Below, piece after piece: positions 23,698-32,481 of a stretch of 64,000 nucleotides of DNA. Under the pieces are notes generated by a model. The model made no database searches, had not been told where the DNA came from, and was given only the letters and a program-made list of their open reading frames with translations. The translations under genes were made by a program, and so were the position numbers. This DNA comes from Colwellia sp. RSH04 (GTDB lineage: Bacteria; Pseudomonadota; Gammaproteobacteria; Enterobacterales; Alteromonadaceae), in NCBI RefSeq assembly GCF_003545765.1, contig NZ_QXIO01000004.1, positions 62,001 to 126,000 on the forward strand, written 5' to 3'. Every line of letters starts with the position of its first letter. Position 1 is the stretch's first letter.

Positions 23698-24585
23698 TTA
23701 ACTTAATATCGCTTGTCCTGCTCGAATAATTTCCTGAGATAACGACTTATTAACCCCTTTCACCAATACCCAACTATGCCAATATAAATGTCTGATTAGT
23801 TGTTTATCTGGGCATAAATCAATAAGTTCGCCTGAATTAAGCTCTTGCTCTATTTGCAATTTAGGTAATAAGCAATAAGCCACCCCTGCTTTTGCTAAGC
23901 CAACAAAGGCTTCTGAAGACTTAACGGTATGACAATAGTACTCAGTCGCAGCCAATGTAAAGTGCTTAGCGATATAGGCGGTATGCATATCATCTTTGTG
24001 ATCATAACTAATCGCTGGTGCCATTTTTAACGTTTTTTTCGACACCCCCTTTGAAAAGTATTTCTCTTTAAAACTCTTTGATGCGACTAAACAATATTCC
24101 ATTTTCCCTAAGGTAAAAGATCGATAACCCTTCAATGGCTTTTCTTGGGTGCTAACGGCACCAATAGCCTCTCCAGAGCGCAATTTATCTAGGGTATTAT
24201 TTTCATGCTCAATAATTATATTTAATTCAATTAGTTCTTGTTCAACAACCGGGGTAATCGCTCTAATAAACCAAGTTGCCAAACTATCAGCATTAACAGC
24301 TATCGCTATATTTAACGGTTTTAATGGCTTATCGGGTAACAAATTAGGTAATAACTCACTCTCTAATTGCTGTACCTTTTTATAATGGCTTAGTAATTTT
24401 TCTCCCGCCTTTGTTGGCATAATTGGCTGATTACGAATGAGTATTGGCTGTCCGACCGCTTCTTCTAGAGACTTAATACGCTGAGAAATAGCCGACTGAC
24501 TTATAAAGAGTTTTTTAGCTGCTAACTCAAAGCTTTGATTTTCTATAATCGAATTTAATGCAGATAATAATTTGTAATCAAACAT
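23698..24585 (-). CDS. argP: ArgP/IciA-like LysR regulator
   Basis: 295 residues from the preferred ATG at 24585 (MFDYKLLSAL), which has GAAGG 8 bases upstream. A second ATG 15 bases further out overlaps that site and is less likely. The N-terminal LysR HTH reads QSFELAAKKLFISQSAISQRIKSLEEAVGQP, followed by a co-inducer domain. It is divergent from an ArgO/LysE-type exporter, exactly the arrangement in which ArgP activates argO in response to arginine and is inhibited by lysine. Assignment to ArgP rests on this context and N-terminal similarity. Confidence 0.85.
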   Translation of the reverse strand: MFDYKLLSALNSIIENQSFELAAKKLFISQSAISQRIKSLEEAVGQPILIRNQPIMPTKAGEKLLSHYKKVQQLESELLPNLLPDKPLKPLNIAIAVNADSLATWFIRAITPVVEQELIELNIIIEHENNTLDKLRSGEAIGAVSTQEKPLKGYRSFTLGKMEYCLVASKSFKEKYFSKGVSKKTLKMAPAISYDHKDDMHTAYIAKHFTLAATEYYCHTVKSSEAFVGLAKAGVAYCLLPKLQIEQELNSGELIDLCPDKQLIRHLYWHSWVLVKGVNKSLSQEIIRAGQAILS

Positions 24586-24696
24586 GACAACAACCTTCAT
24601 AAGTTTTACTTATGATAGTTAAGATTTATTAATTATATTTATAACATAAAAAGGCGCAAACTTCGCTCATCTTAAAAACGAATTTTTAAACGGAGA

Positions 24697-25323
24697 GTGA
24701 CGATGAGTTTATTAGTAATGACCAAAGGGTTTACTTTAGCATTAAGCATGATCATTCCAATTGGTAGTCAAAATTCTTTATTGTTAAATCAAGGAATTAA
24801 TCGTAACCATCACTTAATGACCGCAAGCTTATTTGTGCTATATGATGTGATATTAATGTCACTTGGCATCTTTGGCGGCAGCTTGATTTTATCAAGTAGT
24901 GATTTGCTCTTTACCCTGCTCACATGGGGCGGTATCACCTTTTTACTCTGTTATGGCTGGATGTCATTTAAGTCGGCTTACCTTAGCACTGCATCAAATG
25001 CCGTATTAAGTGCTAAACACAAATCAGCGAAAGTTATTATCATGACGAGCTTAGTGGTAACTTTTTTAAATCCACACGCGTATATTGATACCGTTATGGT
25101 TATTGGTAGTGTTGGCGGACAATACCAAGGTGAAGCAAAACTAGCATTTTTAATCGGCACCATTTTAGCGTCGATGGTATGGTTTAGCTGTTTAGCGGTT
25201 GGTGCAGCCAAGTTTTCACATCATTTAAGCAAACCAAAAGTTAAGCGTGTTATTGATACCTTAATTGGCCTCGTTATGTGGGGTATTGCCTATTCATTAC
25301 TAATGACATGGCTGGCGAGATAG
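24697..25323 (+). CDS. argO: LysE/ArgO-family amino-acid exporter
   Basis: 208 residues, six hydrophobic segments. It carries the family's IIPIGSQNSLLLNQG segment after TM1 and FLNPHAYIDTVMVIGS in the middle, both typical of ArgO/LysE. It should export basic amino acids (arginine, perhaps lysine or canavanine) across the inner membrane. It is divergent from an ArgP-like regulator with a 111-bp shared promoter region. The ATG follows CGGAGAG. Confidence 0.9.
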   Translation: MTMSLLVMTKGFTLALSMIIPIGSQNSLLLNQGINRNHHLMTASLFVLYDVILMSLGIFGGSLILSSSDLLFTLLTWGGITFLLCYGWMSFKSAYLSTASNAVLSAKHKSAKVIIMTSLVVTFLNPHAYIDTVMVIGSVGGQYQGEAKLAFLIGTILASMVWFSCLAVGAAKFSHHLSKPKVKRVIDTLIGLVMWGIAYSLLMTWLAR

Positions 25324-25405
25324 TTATTTTAAATGGGGCCTGTTGTATTGTATAAAAAACCATTTTTAACTATGGTGTAATATTATTGATTAATAGGGAA
25401 TTAAA

Positions 25406-26080
25406 ATGAATCGAACTCATCTCTTTAAAAGCTGTGCTCTATTGTTTATTACTTCAATAGCTGTAGGTTGCTCTTCAACTAATGCACCAGAAGTTTCAGA
25501 AGACGGTTTAAACCTTAAGGTATCTACCCGCTCTACTATTGCTTATAAAAAGCCCGATATTGATTTTGCCGTTTATGACCAAGTACAAATTATGCCAAGT
25601 ACCGTTGCTTTTAAGCAAAACTGGTTACGAGATTACAATCGAAATACTGCTACATTATCAGCAAGGGTTAAAGAAAGTGATGTGATAAAAATAAAGCAAG
25701 CGGTTGCTACAATGCTTGATGAAATTTTTATCGAAGAATTCAGCAAAGGCAAAGGATACTCTGTTGTCTCCACGCCAGCAGCAAACACATTATTAATAAA
25801 GCCTTCGATTGTTAATTTAGATGTTAATGCGCCCGATTTACCTTCTGCCTCAATATCAAGAACATATACTAGAGAATCAGGAGAAGCGACCTTGTTTTTA
25901 GAGATATATGATAGCGTTAGCGGTGAAATACTCGCTCGAGTATTAGATACGCAAGGTGGTAGAGACAATGGGTTTTATCAGTGGTCAAACCGAGTATCAA
26001 ACCGAGCTGATGCTCGACGCATTATCAGAGGTTGGGCAAAAACATTAAGAACTAAATTTGATGAAGCACATGGTAAATAA
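25406..26080 (+). CDS. DUF3313-like lipoprotein
   Basis: 224 residues with a lipoprotein signal peptide (lipobox AVGCSS, Cys22). The mature part matches the style of DUF3313 lipoproteins: an early YKKPDIDFAVYDQVQIMPSTV strand region, LLIKPSIVNLDVNAPD, and a C-terminal helix RADARRIIRGWAKTLR. The function of this family is unknown; the protein should be attached to the outer membrane. It stands alone with an AAGGGAATTAA-like site before the ATG. A GC-rich hairpin separates it from convergent msrA. Confidence 0.75.
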   Translation: MNRTHLFKSCALLFITSIAVGCSSTNAPEVSEDGLNLKVSTRSTIAYKKPDIDFAVYDQVQIMPSTVAFKQNWLRDYNRNTATLSARVKESDVIKIKQAVATMLDEIFIEEFSKGKGYSVVSTPAANTLLIKPSIVNLDVNAPDLPSASISRTYTRESGEATLFLEIYDSVSGEILARVLDTQGGRDNGFYQWSNRVSNRADARRIIRGWAKTLRTKFDEAHGK

Positions 26081-26125
26081 ATGTAAATATAAATATAAAT
26101 AAATGATAGTGCTTTAATAAACGAA

Positions 26126-26154
26126 AGGCTGACATGTTAGATATACGTCAGCCT
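26126..26154. terminator. Hairpin between convergent lipoprotein and msrA genes
   Basis: AGGCTGAC (26126-26133) pairs with GTCAGCCT (26147-26154) around a 13-nt loop. T runs are weak, so intrinsic termination is likely but not certain. Confidence 0.55.
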
Positions 26155-26172
26155 AATTGATTAATCAAAAAA

Positions 26173-26727
26173 CTATTTTAATTTACTGACAAATGTTTGT
26201 CTAAATTTAGCCAGCTTAGGCGACACAACCGCCTGACAGTATTGGTTTTCAGGGTTATTATTAAAATATTCTTGGTGATAATCTTCACCACAGAAAAATT
26301 CACTGACTGGAGTTACTTGCGTCACAATAGGTTCTTCAAAACTATTCGCGGCTGACAATTCATCAATAATATTATTCGCTATTTCTTTTTGTTGTTCATC
26401 ATAGACAAATATTTCAGAACGATACTGCGTGCCTATATCATTCCCTTGACGGTTTAATTGTGTCGGGTTGTGTAAGGTAAAAAATATTTCTATTATGTCT
26501 TGATAAGAAATAATGCTTGCATCGAATTCAAGCTTAACAACCTCCGCATGCCCTGTATCTCCTTTACATACCGCTTCATAACTTGGTGTACCTGTTGCTC
26601 CACCCATATAGCCTGACGTAGCATTAATAATACCTTTTAAACTGTTATACGCTGCCTCAATACACCAAAAGCAACCGCCTGCTAAAACTGCTTGTTCATA
26701 ATTATTACTAGTTGATTGCTCTGTCAT
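26173..26727 (-). CDS. msrA: Peptide methionine (S)-S-oxide reductase
   Basis: 184 residues. The catalytic motif GGCFWC has Cys19 as nucleophile. Further signatures are SGYMGGATGTPSYEAVCKGDTGHAEVV and FFCGEDYHQEYF. It reduces methionine-S-sulfoxide in proteins using thioredoxin. No MsrB domain is fused. It is a single-gene unit, transcribed away from the RegB-like kinase. Confidence 0.97.
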   Translation of the reverse strand: MTEQSTSNNYEQAVLAGGCFWCIEAAYNSLKGIINATSGYMGGATGTPSYEAVCKGDTGHAEVVKLEFDASIISYQDIIEIFFTLHNPTQLNRQGNDIGTQYRSEIFVYDEQQKEIANNIIDELSAANSFEEPIVTQVTPVSEFFCGEDYHQEYFNNNPENQYCQAVVSPKLAKFRQTFVSKLK

Positions 26728-26909
26728 AGTGATCTCTTCTGTTACTTAAACTAACTCAATAAGCAAAGCATATATCACAGACGTTTAGACGTCTATAATT
26801 ATTTTTCTGATCTTTATCAACTTTATGTTTTATCGATTACTTTGTTGTTAACCATTCGGGTAAGATAACCTAATAACTGACCTAAACTTCAAAGATACGC
26901 TGTTAATTT

Positions 26910-28157
26910 ATGCCAAAATTTATTAGTAGGGCCAATCAAATTCAAGCTATTATTGCTTTGCGATCTGTTGCCATCACCATACAACTCTTACTTATTTTTT
27001 TCGTTAATTTGGTTTTACAGTATGAACTACCTTGGACCCCACTATTTAGTGTTATCGGGGTAGAAGTACTTTTCACCCTCATTAGTCGTGCTTATTATGC
27101 AAAACATCAACTAAGAGACGATAACTCCAGACAAAGAGCAGTGTTAATTCAAATTTGTGCCGATATTTTATTTTTATCGTTTTTACTGTTCTTTAGTGGC
27201 GGTGCAACAAATGCCTTTGTGTCACTGCTGCTAATACCTATAGCCATTGCCGCCGTTACATTAACACCTATATTACTGGCTATTGTAGCTTCTTTGGCTA
27301 TTGCGTCTTACAGTGCTTTACTTTGGTTCTTGCCTATGAGCGTTATGCACGGCAACATGGAGGGGCACTTCATTGGCATGGGTATCAACTTCTTATTTTC
27401 AGCCTTAGTTGTTGCACTCGTTGTCGGTAAAATGGCAAGAAGCATCAACCAGCAAGAGCTTGCCATCGCAGCTTATCGTGAAGATTTATTAAAACAGGAA
27501 CAAGTCACCTCTTTAGGTGTTGCTTCTGCTCAAGTTACTCATCAGTTAGCAACGCCTATAGCAACCGTACAATTACTTTCTGATGAATTAGCAGAAGATT
27601 TTCCTGATAACCCTGTAATAGAAGATATGCAAATACAACTGGCTCGATGCCGAGATAGCCTATCGGAATTTCGAGAGATGGTTTTTTCAATTAAAGAGCA
27701 AACCATCGCACCATTGAGCACCCAAGAGTTAATTGCTCAAATAAAAGAGAATATTGATGTTAATTACCCTGAAGTTATCCTTGAGTTAAACACCAAGGAG
27801 CAAGATAATGTCTTAGTTAAAGCTGATGCTGCACTATTACCCGCAATATTAAATTTGATAAATAATGCTATACGCGCCAGTAAAGCAAATAGCAGCCAAG
27901 CATTAAGTATTACCAGCCAACTTATTGATAATAATTGGCAGCTCATTATAAGGGATTATGGCTCAGGCTTTACCTTAGAAAAGCTTTCAGAGCTTGGTGT
28001 TCGCCCTGTTGATAGCGAGCAAGGGCTTGGCATGGCAGTGTTTTTAAGCCACGCCAGTTTAGAGCGATTAGGTGGTAAATTAACACTAACCAATCATCAA
28101 AAAGGTGGCGCTTTAGTAACATTGAGCCTACCAAACATACAAACTGAATCATTGTAA
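26910..28157 (+). CDS. regB: RegB/PrrB-type redox sensor histidine kinase
   Basis: 415 residues. About six transmembrane helices span residues 15-175 and contain GGATNAF, the RegB quinone-site motif (canonically GGATNPF, so Pro is replaced by Ala). The dimerisation H-box HQLATPIATV, ARCRDSLSEF (the cysteine corresponding to the redox-active Cys of RegB) and an ATPase domain with NLINNAIRAS, RDYGSGF and GLGMAVFLSHA follow. It would autophosphorylate under reducing or low-oxygen conditions and signal to the response regulator 37 bp downstream. Seen: the motifs. Known: RegB/PrrB control respiration and energy genes. Inferred: the same role here. Confidence 0.88.
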   Translation: MPKFISRANQIQAIIALRSVAITIQLLLIFFVNLVLQYELPWTPLFSVIGVEVLFTLISRAYYAKHQLRDDNSRQRAVLIQICADILFLSFLLFFSGGATNAFVSLLLIPIAIAAVTLTPILLAIVASLAIASYSALLWFLPMSVMHGNMEGHFIGMGINFLFSALVVALVVGKMARSINQQELAIAAYREDLLKQEQVTSLGVASAQVTHQLATPIATVQLLSDELAEDFPDNPVIEDMQIQLARCRDSLSEFREMVFSIKEQTIAPLSTQELIAQIKENIDVNYPEVILELNTKEQDNVLVKADAALLPAILNLINNAIRASKANSSQALSITSQLIDNNWQLIIRDYGSGFTLEKLSELGVRPVDSEQGLGMAVFLSHASLERLGGKLTLTNHQKGGALVTLSLPNIQTESL

Positions 28158-28194
28158 TATGCCTCAGTTGTACCTAATTCAGGGAGAATAATAA

Positions 28195-28725
28195 TTGAAA
28201 TTACTTATTGTTGAAGATGATGAAATTTTTGCCAACACTTTAAAGCGACGCCTTGAAAAACATGGGTACGATTGCCTTCATGTCGATAATAATAATGATG
28301 CACTTTTAGCTTGTCATAGACATATGCCCGACTATATCTTGCTTGATATGAAGTTAGCACAAGAAACTACGCTTAATATTATCACCCCATTAAGGAAGTC
28401 ACGTCCTAATAGCAGAATCATCTTATTAACGGGTTTTGCGAGTATTGCTACAGCAGTAGAGGCAATTAAATTAGGCGCGGATGATTACTTAGCAAAGCCA
28501 GTAGATACCCAAACGCTATTAGCAACACTCAGTGACAGCAAGGCTGCTTCAATAGAGTTAACAGATGACAGTGACGAAACCTTATCCGCTGAACAAGTTG
28601 AATGGCAACATATTCAGCAGGTATTAAAAGCGAACCAAGGTAATATTTCTGCAACAGCAAGACAACTGTCGATGCACAGAAGAACCTTGCAGCGCAAACT
28701 ACAAAAAAGACCAGCAAATAGTTAA
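28195..28725 (+). CDS. regA: RegA/PrrA-type response regulator
   Basis: 176 residues. The receiver domain (about 1-115) has the phospho-acceptor in ILLDMKLA and the conserved KPVD loop. The C-terminal Fis-type helix-turn-helix reads NISATARQLSMHRRTLQRKLQKR, nearly the RegA consensus. There is no AAA domain, which separates it from NtrC-like regulators. The start is TTG, supported by AGGGAG 8 bases upstream and by receiver-domain alignment (KLLIVEDDE); no ATG fits. It is co-transcribed with the RegB-like kinase. Confidence 0.9.
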   Translation: MKLLIVEDDEIFANTLKRRLEKHGYDCLHVDNNNDALLACHRHMPDYILLDMKLAQETTLNIITPLRKSRPNSRIILLTGFASIATAVEAIKLGADDYLAKPVDTQTLLATLSDSKAASIELTDDSDETLSAEQVEWQHIQQVLKANQGNISATARQLSMHRRTLQRKLQKRPANS

Positions 28726-28740
28726 TGTTTGCTGGGCTTT
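28707..28740 (+). terminator. Terminator overlapping the end of regA
   Basis: CCAGCAAA (28711-28718) pairs with TTTGCTGG (28728-28735) and is followed by GCTTT. The left arm overlaps the last codons of regA. Confidence 0.65.
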
Positions 28741-28752
28741 AACGTATAGCGA

Positions 28753-29865
28753 TTAAAAATTATAGGCAATGTGTTGATGAAACCTTACTAACACTTCATC
28801 TTTACTTGCCGAAACTTGTAGCGTTTCTGACACTTCTTTCATTGCTTGCTCTATTTGATTAAGAAAGCGACCAAAACCATGTTCTGTACTGTTTTCTTTT
28901 GTAGCAACAAAAATAAAGTGTACTGTATCGGTTAATTCATTTGCATCCCATTTACTAACAATGCCACAGGGCAATTGTTCAGGGTTATAACCTAACATTT
29001 GCAGCTCTCCAACACGGGATACGATTTCATGAATGCTATAGCGCACAATTGGAACCAAACCATTGGCAATTAGTGCAGCATTATTGAGGTTATAATGCTG
29101 CGCGGCTTGCGTGAAAGCATTAGTAATGTGTGCGTAAAGAGGGTTGTAAGGATCTTTTGCACTGTGATCTAACTCAACTAACTGCATCAACTCATTACTG
29201 ATATTCAAACTAACAACGGCATAGTTCATTGCACTGTGATACTCGGGCACAATAACTTGTTGACTTTGATAGCGCTTTTCAATGTGTCTCAATTTATGTG
29301 TTTGTGTGTTAAGACATCCCTTTTGCTTAGCAAACAAATCATAAGTTAAATGTTGGTGATCTCTCAGTCTGACATCTGAAGCATCCAGGTTAACCGCTTC
29401 ACATAATTTATTAACGACTTGTGTCACTTTTTGATGAAAATATGCTGCATTTAAACGAATATCGTTGCCTGTGGCGAGAAACAATAAACTGATTTTTTTA
29501 GCACGTTTTGTCGCATCAAAAAAAGCTTTATTGAGTTGGTGATGCTCGGGATTGTAATAAAATAGAATTTGTTGATTGGTTTGCCATTGATGCATTTCTT
29601 GACTAAATCTTACTCTGGCCAATTTATCATTGGCAATAAACTGACAGTTACTCAATTCAAACCCTTCTGTTATTTCAAAAAAGAGGCTAGATAGTTTTTG
29701 ATAAGTCGCATAATAGGGCTGTGTTGACTTTTCATCGATAAAGGCTGATATTGTCGCTAATAACTCATCAGTTAATGTAAACTCCGCTAAAATATACTGA
29801 TTGTCCCTAAGGTTATTAGGCAAGTACGCTTTGTGAGCTGCACTTCGTTTTCTAATGATCGACAT
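28753..29865 (-). CDS. Uncharacterised protein with two copies of one domain (possibly DUF3083)
   Basis: 370 residues, no signal peptide or membrane segment. I do not recognise a function; length and style recall DUF3083 proteins of marine gammaproteobacteria, which I cannot confirm. The sequence is an internal duplication. Residues 25-178 and 216-370 align end to end, sharing an ELL/ELM start, an IANxLxxVRxS strand, an F(L/V)AT strand and a closing VRxxxHQHxxYxxF. The two halves have diverged to low identity, so the duplication is old. It is convergent with regBA and divergent from the DUF3820 gene. Confidence 0.7.
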   Translation of the reverse strand: MSIIRKRSAAHKAYLPNNLRDNQYILAEFTLTDELLATISAFIDEKSTQPYYATYQKLSSLFFEITEGFELSNCQFIANDKLARVRFSQEMHQWQTNQQILFYYNPEHHQLNKAFFDATKRAKKISLLFLATGNDIRLNAAYFHQKVTQVVNKLCEAVNLDASDVRLRDHQHLTYDLFAKQKGCLNTQTHKLRHIEKRYQSQQVIVPEYHSAMNYAVVSLNISNELMQLVELDHSAKDPYNPLYAHITNAFTQAAQHYNLNNAALIANGLVPIVRYSIHEIVSRVGELQMLGYNPEQLPCGIVSKWDANELTDTVHFIFVATKENSTEHGFGRFLNQIEQAMKEVSETLQVSASKDEVLVRFHQHIAYNF

Positions 29866-30024
29866 AATAATTCCATTACTTTTCAGTCTAATTAATGAGC
29901 GCTATTCTAGATTGGTTAAATGACATTTTTGTGACTTATTAATGTCATTAAAATGACAAGATTGACTTACTGTTTTGTGTTAAATTTATAACGATTATTT
30001 AATAGCTATGTTGGAGTATTACAC

Positions 30025-30246
30025 TTGCAGGTTGAACAAAAAACACTCGTTGAAGCAATTAATCAAGTGATGCCTTTTGGCAAGTATGCTGGGCGAAAGT
30101 TATTACAACTACCTGAGCCATATTTAGTGTGGTTTCATTCCAAGGGTTTTCCTGAAGGTAAGTTGGGAAGTCAACTTGCATTAATGTATGAAATAAAACT
30201 AAATGGCTTAGAAGGCATGTTAAAGCCTCTTTTACAGCAGGATTAA
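30025..30246 (+). CDS. DUF3820-family small protein
   Basis: 73 residues, starting at TTG with GGAG 8 bases upstream; no in-frame ATG is near. The core MPFGKYAGRKLLQLPEPYL matches the DUF3820 signature (PFGKxxGxxLxxLPxxYL), followed by WFHSKGFPEGKLG. Members are often annotated as putative quorum-sensing-regulated virulence factor (QsregVF) after a Pseudomonas homologue, but the biochemical role is not known. It is cytosolic and stands alone between the duplicated-domain gene and rmf. Confidence 0.85.
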   Translation: MQVEQKTLVEAINQVMPFGKYAGRKLLQLPEPYLVWFHSKGFPEGKLGSQLALMYEIKLNGLEGMLKPLLQQD

Positions 30247-30650
30247 ATCCTACTATTAACTAAAAAACCTTAGCCCTCCTATAAATCAATTTTTTCTATA
30301 AACGAACTTTTTTATTAAAAATAATTATATATGTTTTTACTAAAAACCTGTTTTAACAACGTAATTTTTTTAACCGTTTTATCTAGCTTTTTTGAAGCCT
30401 AAAATTTTATTTTTTCAAGTATGAAATCAAAACTTTTTTGCTTGCATCCGTAAGTAAAATCTTCTTAAATAAATCGTCTATTTTCTAAGCATTTCACTAT
30501 TTTGAAATACGGATTTTTCTTAGAAACACTCAGAAAATAATAGGCAATTAGTACTTTCAACATAAAGTATGAATTACCAAAAAACTACGTAGTACTTATT
30601 TATAAATAGAATTTTCAAAGAGTTACGGGGTATTTTATGAGGAGTAAAGA
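30247..30650 (+). promoter_or_regulatory. 404-bp AT-rich upstream region of rmf with nested hairpin
   Basis: No ORF is supported. A nested inverted repeat is present: TTTCTAAG (30482-30489) with CTTAGAAA (30529-30536), enclosing ATTTCA/TGAAAT (about 30491-30506). A palindrome, ACTACGTAGT, follows at about 30585. RMF expression is growth-rate and ppGpp controlled in E. coli, so a long regulated leader is plausible. The promoter cannot be placed with confidence. Confidence 0.4.
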
Positions 30651-30824
30651 ATGAAAAGGCAAAAAAGGGATAAATTAGGAAGAGCGCATTCTAACGGATA
30701 TCAAGCTGGGCTTTGCGGGAAAGCAAAAGAACAATGTCCGTATCAAAATATAGAAACAAAATCACAGTGGTTGGGGGGCTGGCGAGAAGCCGTTGCTGAT
30801 CGAAATATGGGATTATTTAGGTAG
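30651..30824 (+). CDS. rmf: Ribosome modulation factor
   Basis: A 57-codon gene, shorter than usual ORF cut-offs. The product starts MKRQKRDKLGRAHSNGYQAG and continues with CPYQ and QSQW-like KSQWLGGWREAVADR, which is almost the E. coli RMF (55 residues) throughout. RMF binds the 30S subunit in stationary phase and pairs 70S ribosomes into inactive 100S dimers. The ATG follows GAGGAGTAAAGA. It is monocistronic, with a 404-bp upstream gap. The identification is secure. Confidence 0.96.
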   Translation: MKRQKRDKLGRAHSNGYQAGLCGKAKEQCPYQNIETKSQWLGGWREAVADRNMGLFR

Positions 30825-30966
30825 TTCAACCGTATTATTTTTTAAAGTTTTGGCGAACCACATTGAATTAGATTGATGCCTACCATCATAACTTGCCTAT
30901 TGAAGCACAGAGGTAACCAATTTACATTCAAGGTGTTTCGCCTTATTAACCACCACTTGGGTTAAC

Positions 30967-30993
30967 TAACCTCAGTTCGGGATAATAAATAAC
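30967..30993 (-). repeat. Dispersed repeat, terminal fragment (copy D)
   Basis: TAACCTCAGTTCGGGATAAT and the following AAATAAC match the right end of the 198-bp repeat at 42900-43097 in reverse orientation. It lies just past the hemN stop. Confidence 0.55.
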
Positions 30994-31023
30994 TTTACTC
31001 AATAGCTGATCTATAACCGCGTA

Positions 31024-32394
31024 CTAAATAACGCGTGAAAAGCGTTGTTGGTTTATATGTTTCTTCATATAGGCATCAAAGCTCATACAAATAATACGAA
31101 TTAACAAACGTGCTTTTTGATCAACGGCAATTGCCTTTGACGTATTCTCTACTAAACCATCGTCAATAAATGTCTCTAATAACGGCAAATCTTCAGCAAA
31201 ATAATCATCGAAAACTATATTATATTTCTCATTGATTTTATCTTTATCTAAATAAAGGTTACACATTAGTTCACGAATGACTTCACCGCGGATAATGTCA
31301 TCTTCTGATAAGCTAACACCGACAACTTGAGCATGTTGTTGCTCAGTTATTGCTTTATAGTATTCTTTTAAGTCTTTCAAATTTTGGCTAAAACTATTAC
31401 CAATAGCGCTGATAGACGATACCCCTAATCCTAATAAATCACACTCACCGCGCGTAGTGTACCCTTGGAAATTACGGTGTAGCGAGCCATCATTTTGAGC
31501 AATCGACAATTCATCATTCGGCTTAGCAAAATGGTCCATACCAATAAAGTCGTAGCCATAATCACATAGCGTTTCAATAGCAAGCTTCATTAACGCGAAT
31601 TTTTCTTGGGTATTTGGTAACCATTCATCACGTAATTTACGCTGTGCAGCAAAGCGGCTTGGTAAATGGGCATAACTAAATAGCGAAATTCTATCGACAT
31701 CCCATTCATGGGCTTTATCTAATGTTTTACGGAAATTTTCAGGTGTTTGGTGCGGTAAACCATAAATCAAATCGATATTGATAGATTGAAAACCAACCGT
31801 TTTAGCGTGTTGAATGAAATCTCCAATAAACTCTGTTGATTGCACGCGGTTAATTGCTTCTTGTACTTTTAAATCAAGATCTTGAACACCTAAACTCAAA
31901 CGATTAAAGCCTAGTGAAAATAAGTGTTCAGCTAAGTCCATTTCAATTTCACGTGGATCAATTTCAATACTCATTTCTAAATCATCAGAGAAATTAAATT
32001 TGTCTTTTAGCAGCGACACTAAAGTTGTGATTTGCTCATGAGTTAAAAAGCTTGGCGTACCGCCACCCCAATGTAATTGTTTTACATTATATTCTTTAAA
32101 TAATGGTGCTTGCAGGGCAATTTCTTTGGCTAAATACTCTAAATAAGTATCGGCTTTGTCACGATGACGGGTAATAACTTTGTTGCAACCACAGTAGTAA
32201 CAAAGCGTATGACAAAAAGGGATATGAACATATAAAGACAAATCACGATTATTTGAATTTTCAATCGCTTTAATAAAATCATCATGCTTAAAGTCATCAT
32301 GAAACTCTAACGCGGTAGGATACGATGTATATCTAGGCCCACTTGTGTTGTATTTACTGAGTAATTGATTATCGAAAAATTGACTTGCTTTCAT
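31024..32394 (-). CDS. hemN: Oxygen-independent coproporphyrinogen III oxidase
   Basis: 456 residues from the ATG at 32394 (MKASQFFDNQLL), which aligns with the E. coli HemN N-terminus. The frame is open to 32481 but that extension crosses the promoter described below. The radical-SAM cluster motif is PFCHTLCYYCGC (CxxxCxxC), preceded by SGPRYTSYPTALEF. GGGTPSFL and the C-terminal HemN domain follow. It decarboxylates coproporphyrinogen III to protoporphyrinogen IX without oxygen. The position next to yihI is conserved in enterobacteria. An FNR-like site at class II spacing suggests anaerobic induction. Confidence 0.96.
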   Translation of the reverse strand: MKASQFFDNQLLSKYNTSGPRYTSYPTALEFHDDFKHDDFIKAIENSNNRDLSLYVHIPFCHTLCYYCGCNKVITRHRDKADTYLEYLAKEIALQAPLFKEYNVKQLHWGGGTPSFLTHEQITTLVSLLKDKFNFSDDLEMSIEIDPREIEMDLAEHLFSLGFNRLSLGVQDLDLKVQEAINRVQSTEFIGDFIQHAKTVGFQSINIDLIYGLPHQTPENFRKTLDKAHEWDVDRISLFSYAHLPSRFAAQRKLRDEWLPNTQEKFALMKLAIETLCDYGYDFIGMDHFAKPNDELSIAQNDGSLHRNFQGYTTRGECDLLGLGVSSISAIGNSFSQNLKDLKEYYKAITEQQHAQVVGVSLSEDDIIRGEVIRELMCNLYLDKDKINEKYNIVFDDYFAEDLPLLETFIDDGLVENTSKAIAVDQKARLLIRIICMSFDAYMKKHINQQRFSRVI

Positions 32395-32425
32395 GTTATG
32401 TACCGATGATTTTAAAAACAAGTCA

Positions 32426-32466
32426 ATTATACACAATAGTTTCTTTAGGGTCTTGATCAAGCGCAA
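32426..32466 (-). promoter_or_regulatory. FNR-type promoter of hemN
   Basis: On the minus strand TTGCGCTTGATCAA (32466-32453) matches the FNR consensus TTGATnnnnATCAA at 8 of 10 fixed positions. A perfect -10 box, TATAAT, lies at 32431-32426. With a start site 6-7 bases past the -10, the FNR site centres near -41, the class II activator position. This supports the internal hemN start at 32394. Confidence 0.6.
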
Positions 32467-32481
32467 AGTAGCGAATCGCAA

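Noticed and set aside
32395-32481. N-terminal extension of HemN by 29 residues
   Set aside because: The extension is not in E. coli HemN and covers the TATAAT and FNR-like site, so it is promoter, not coding.
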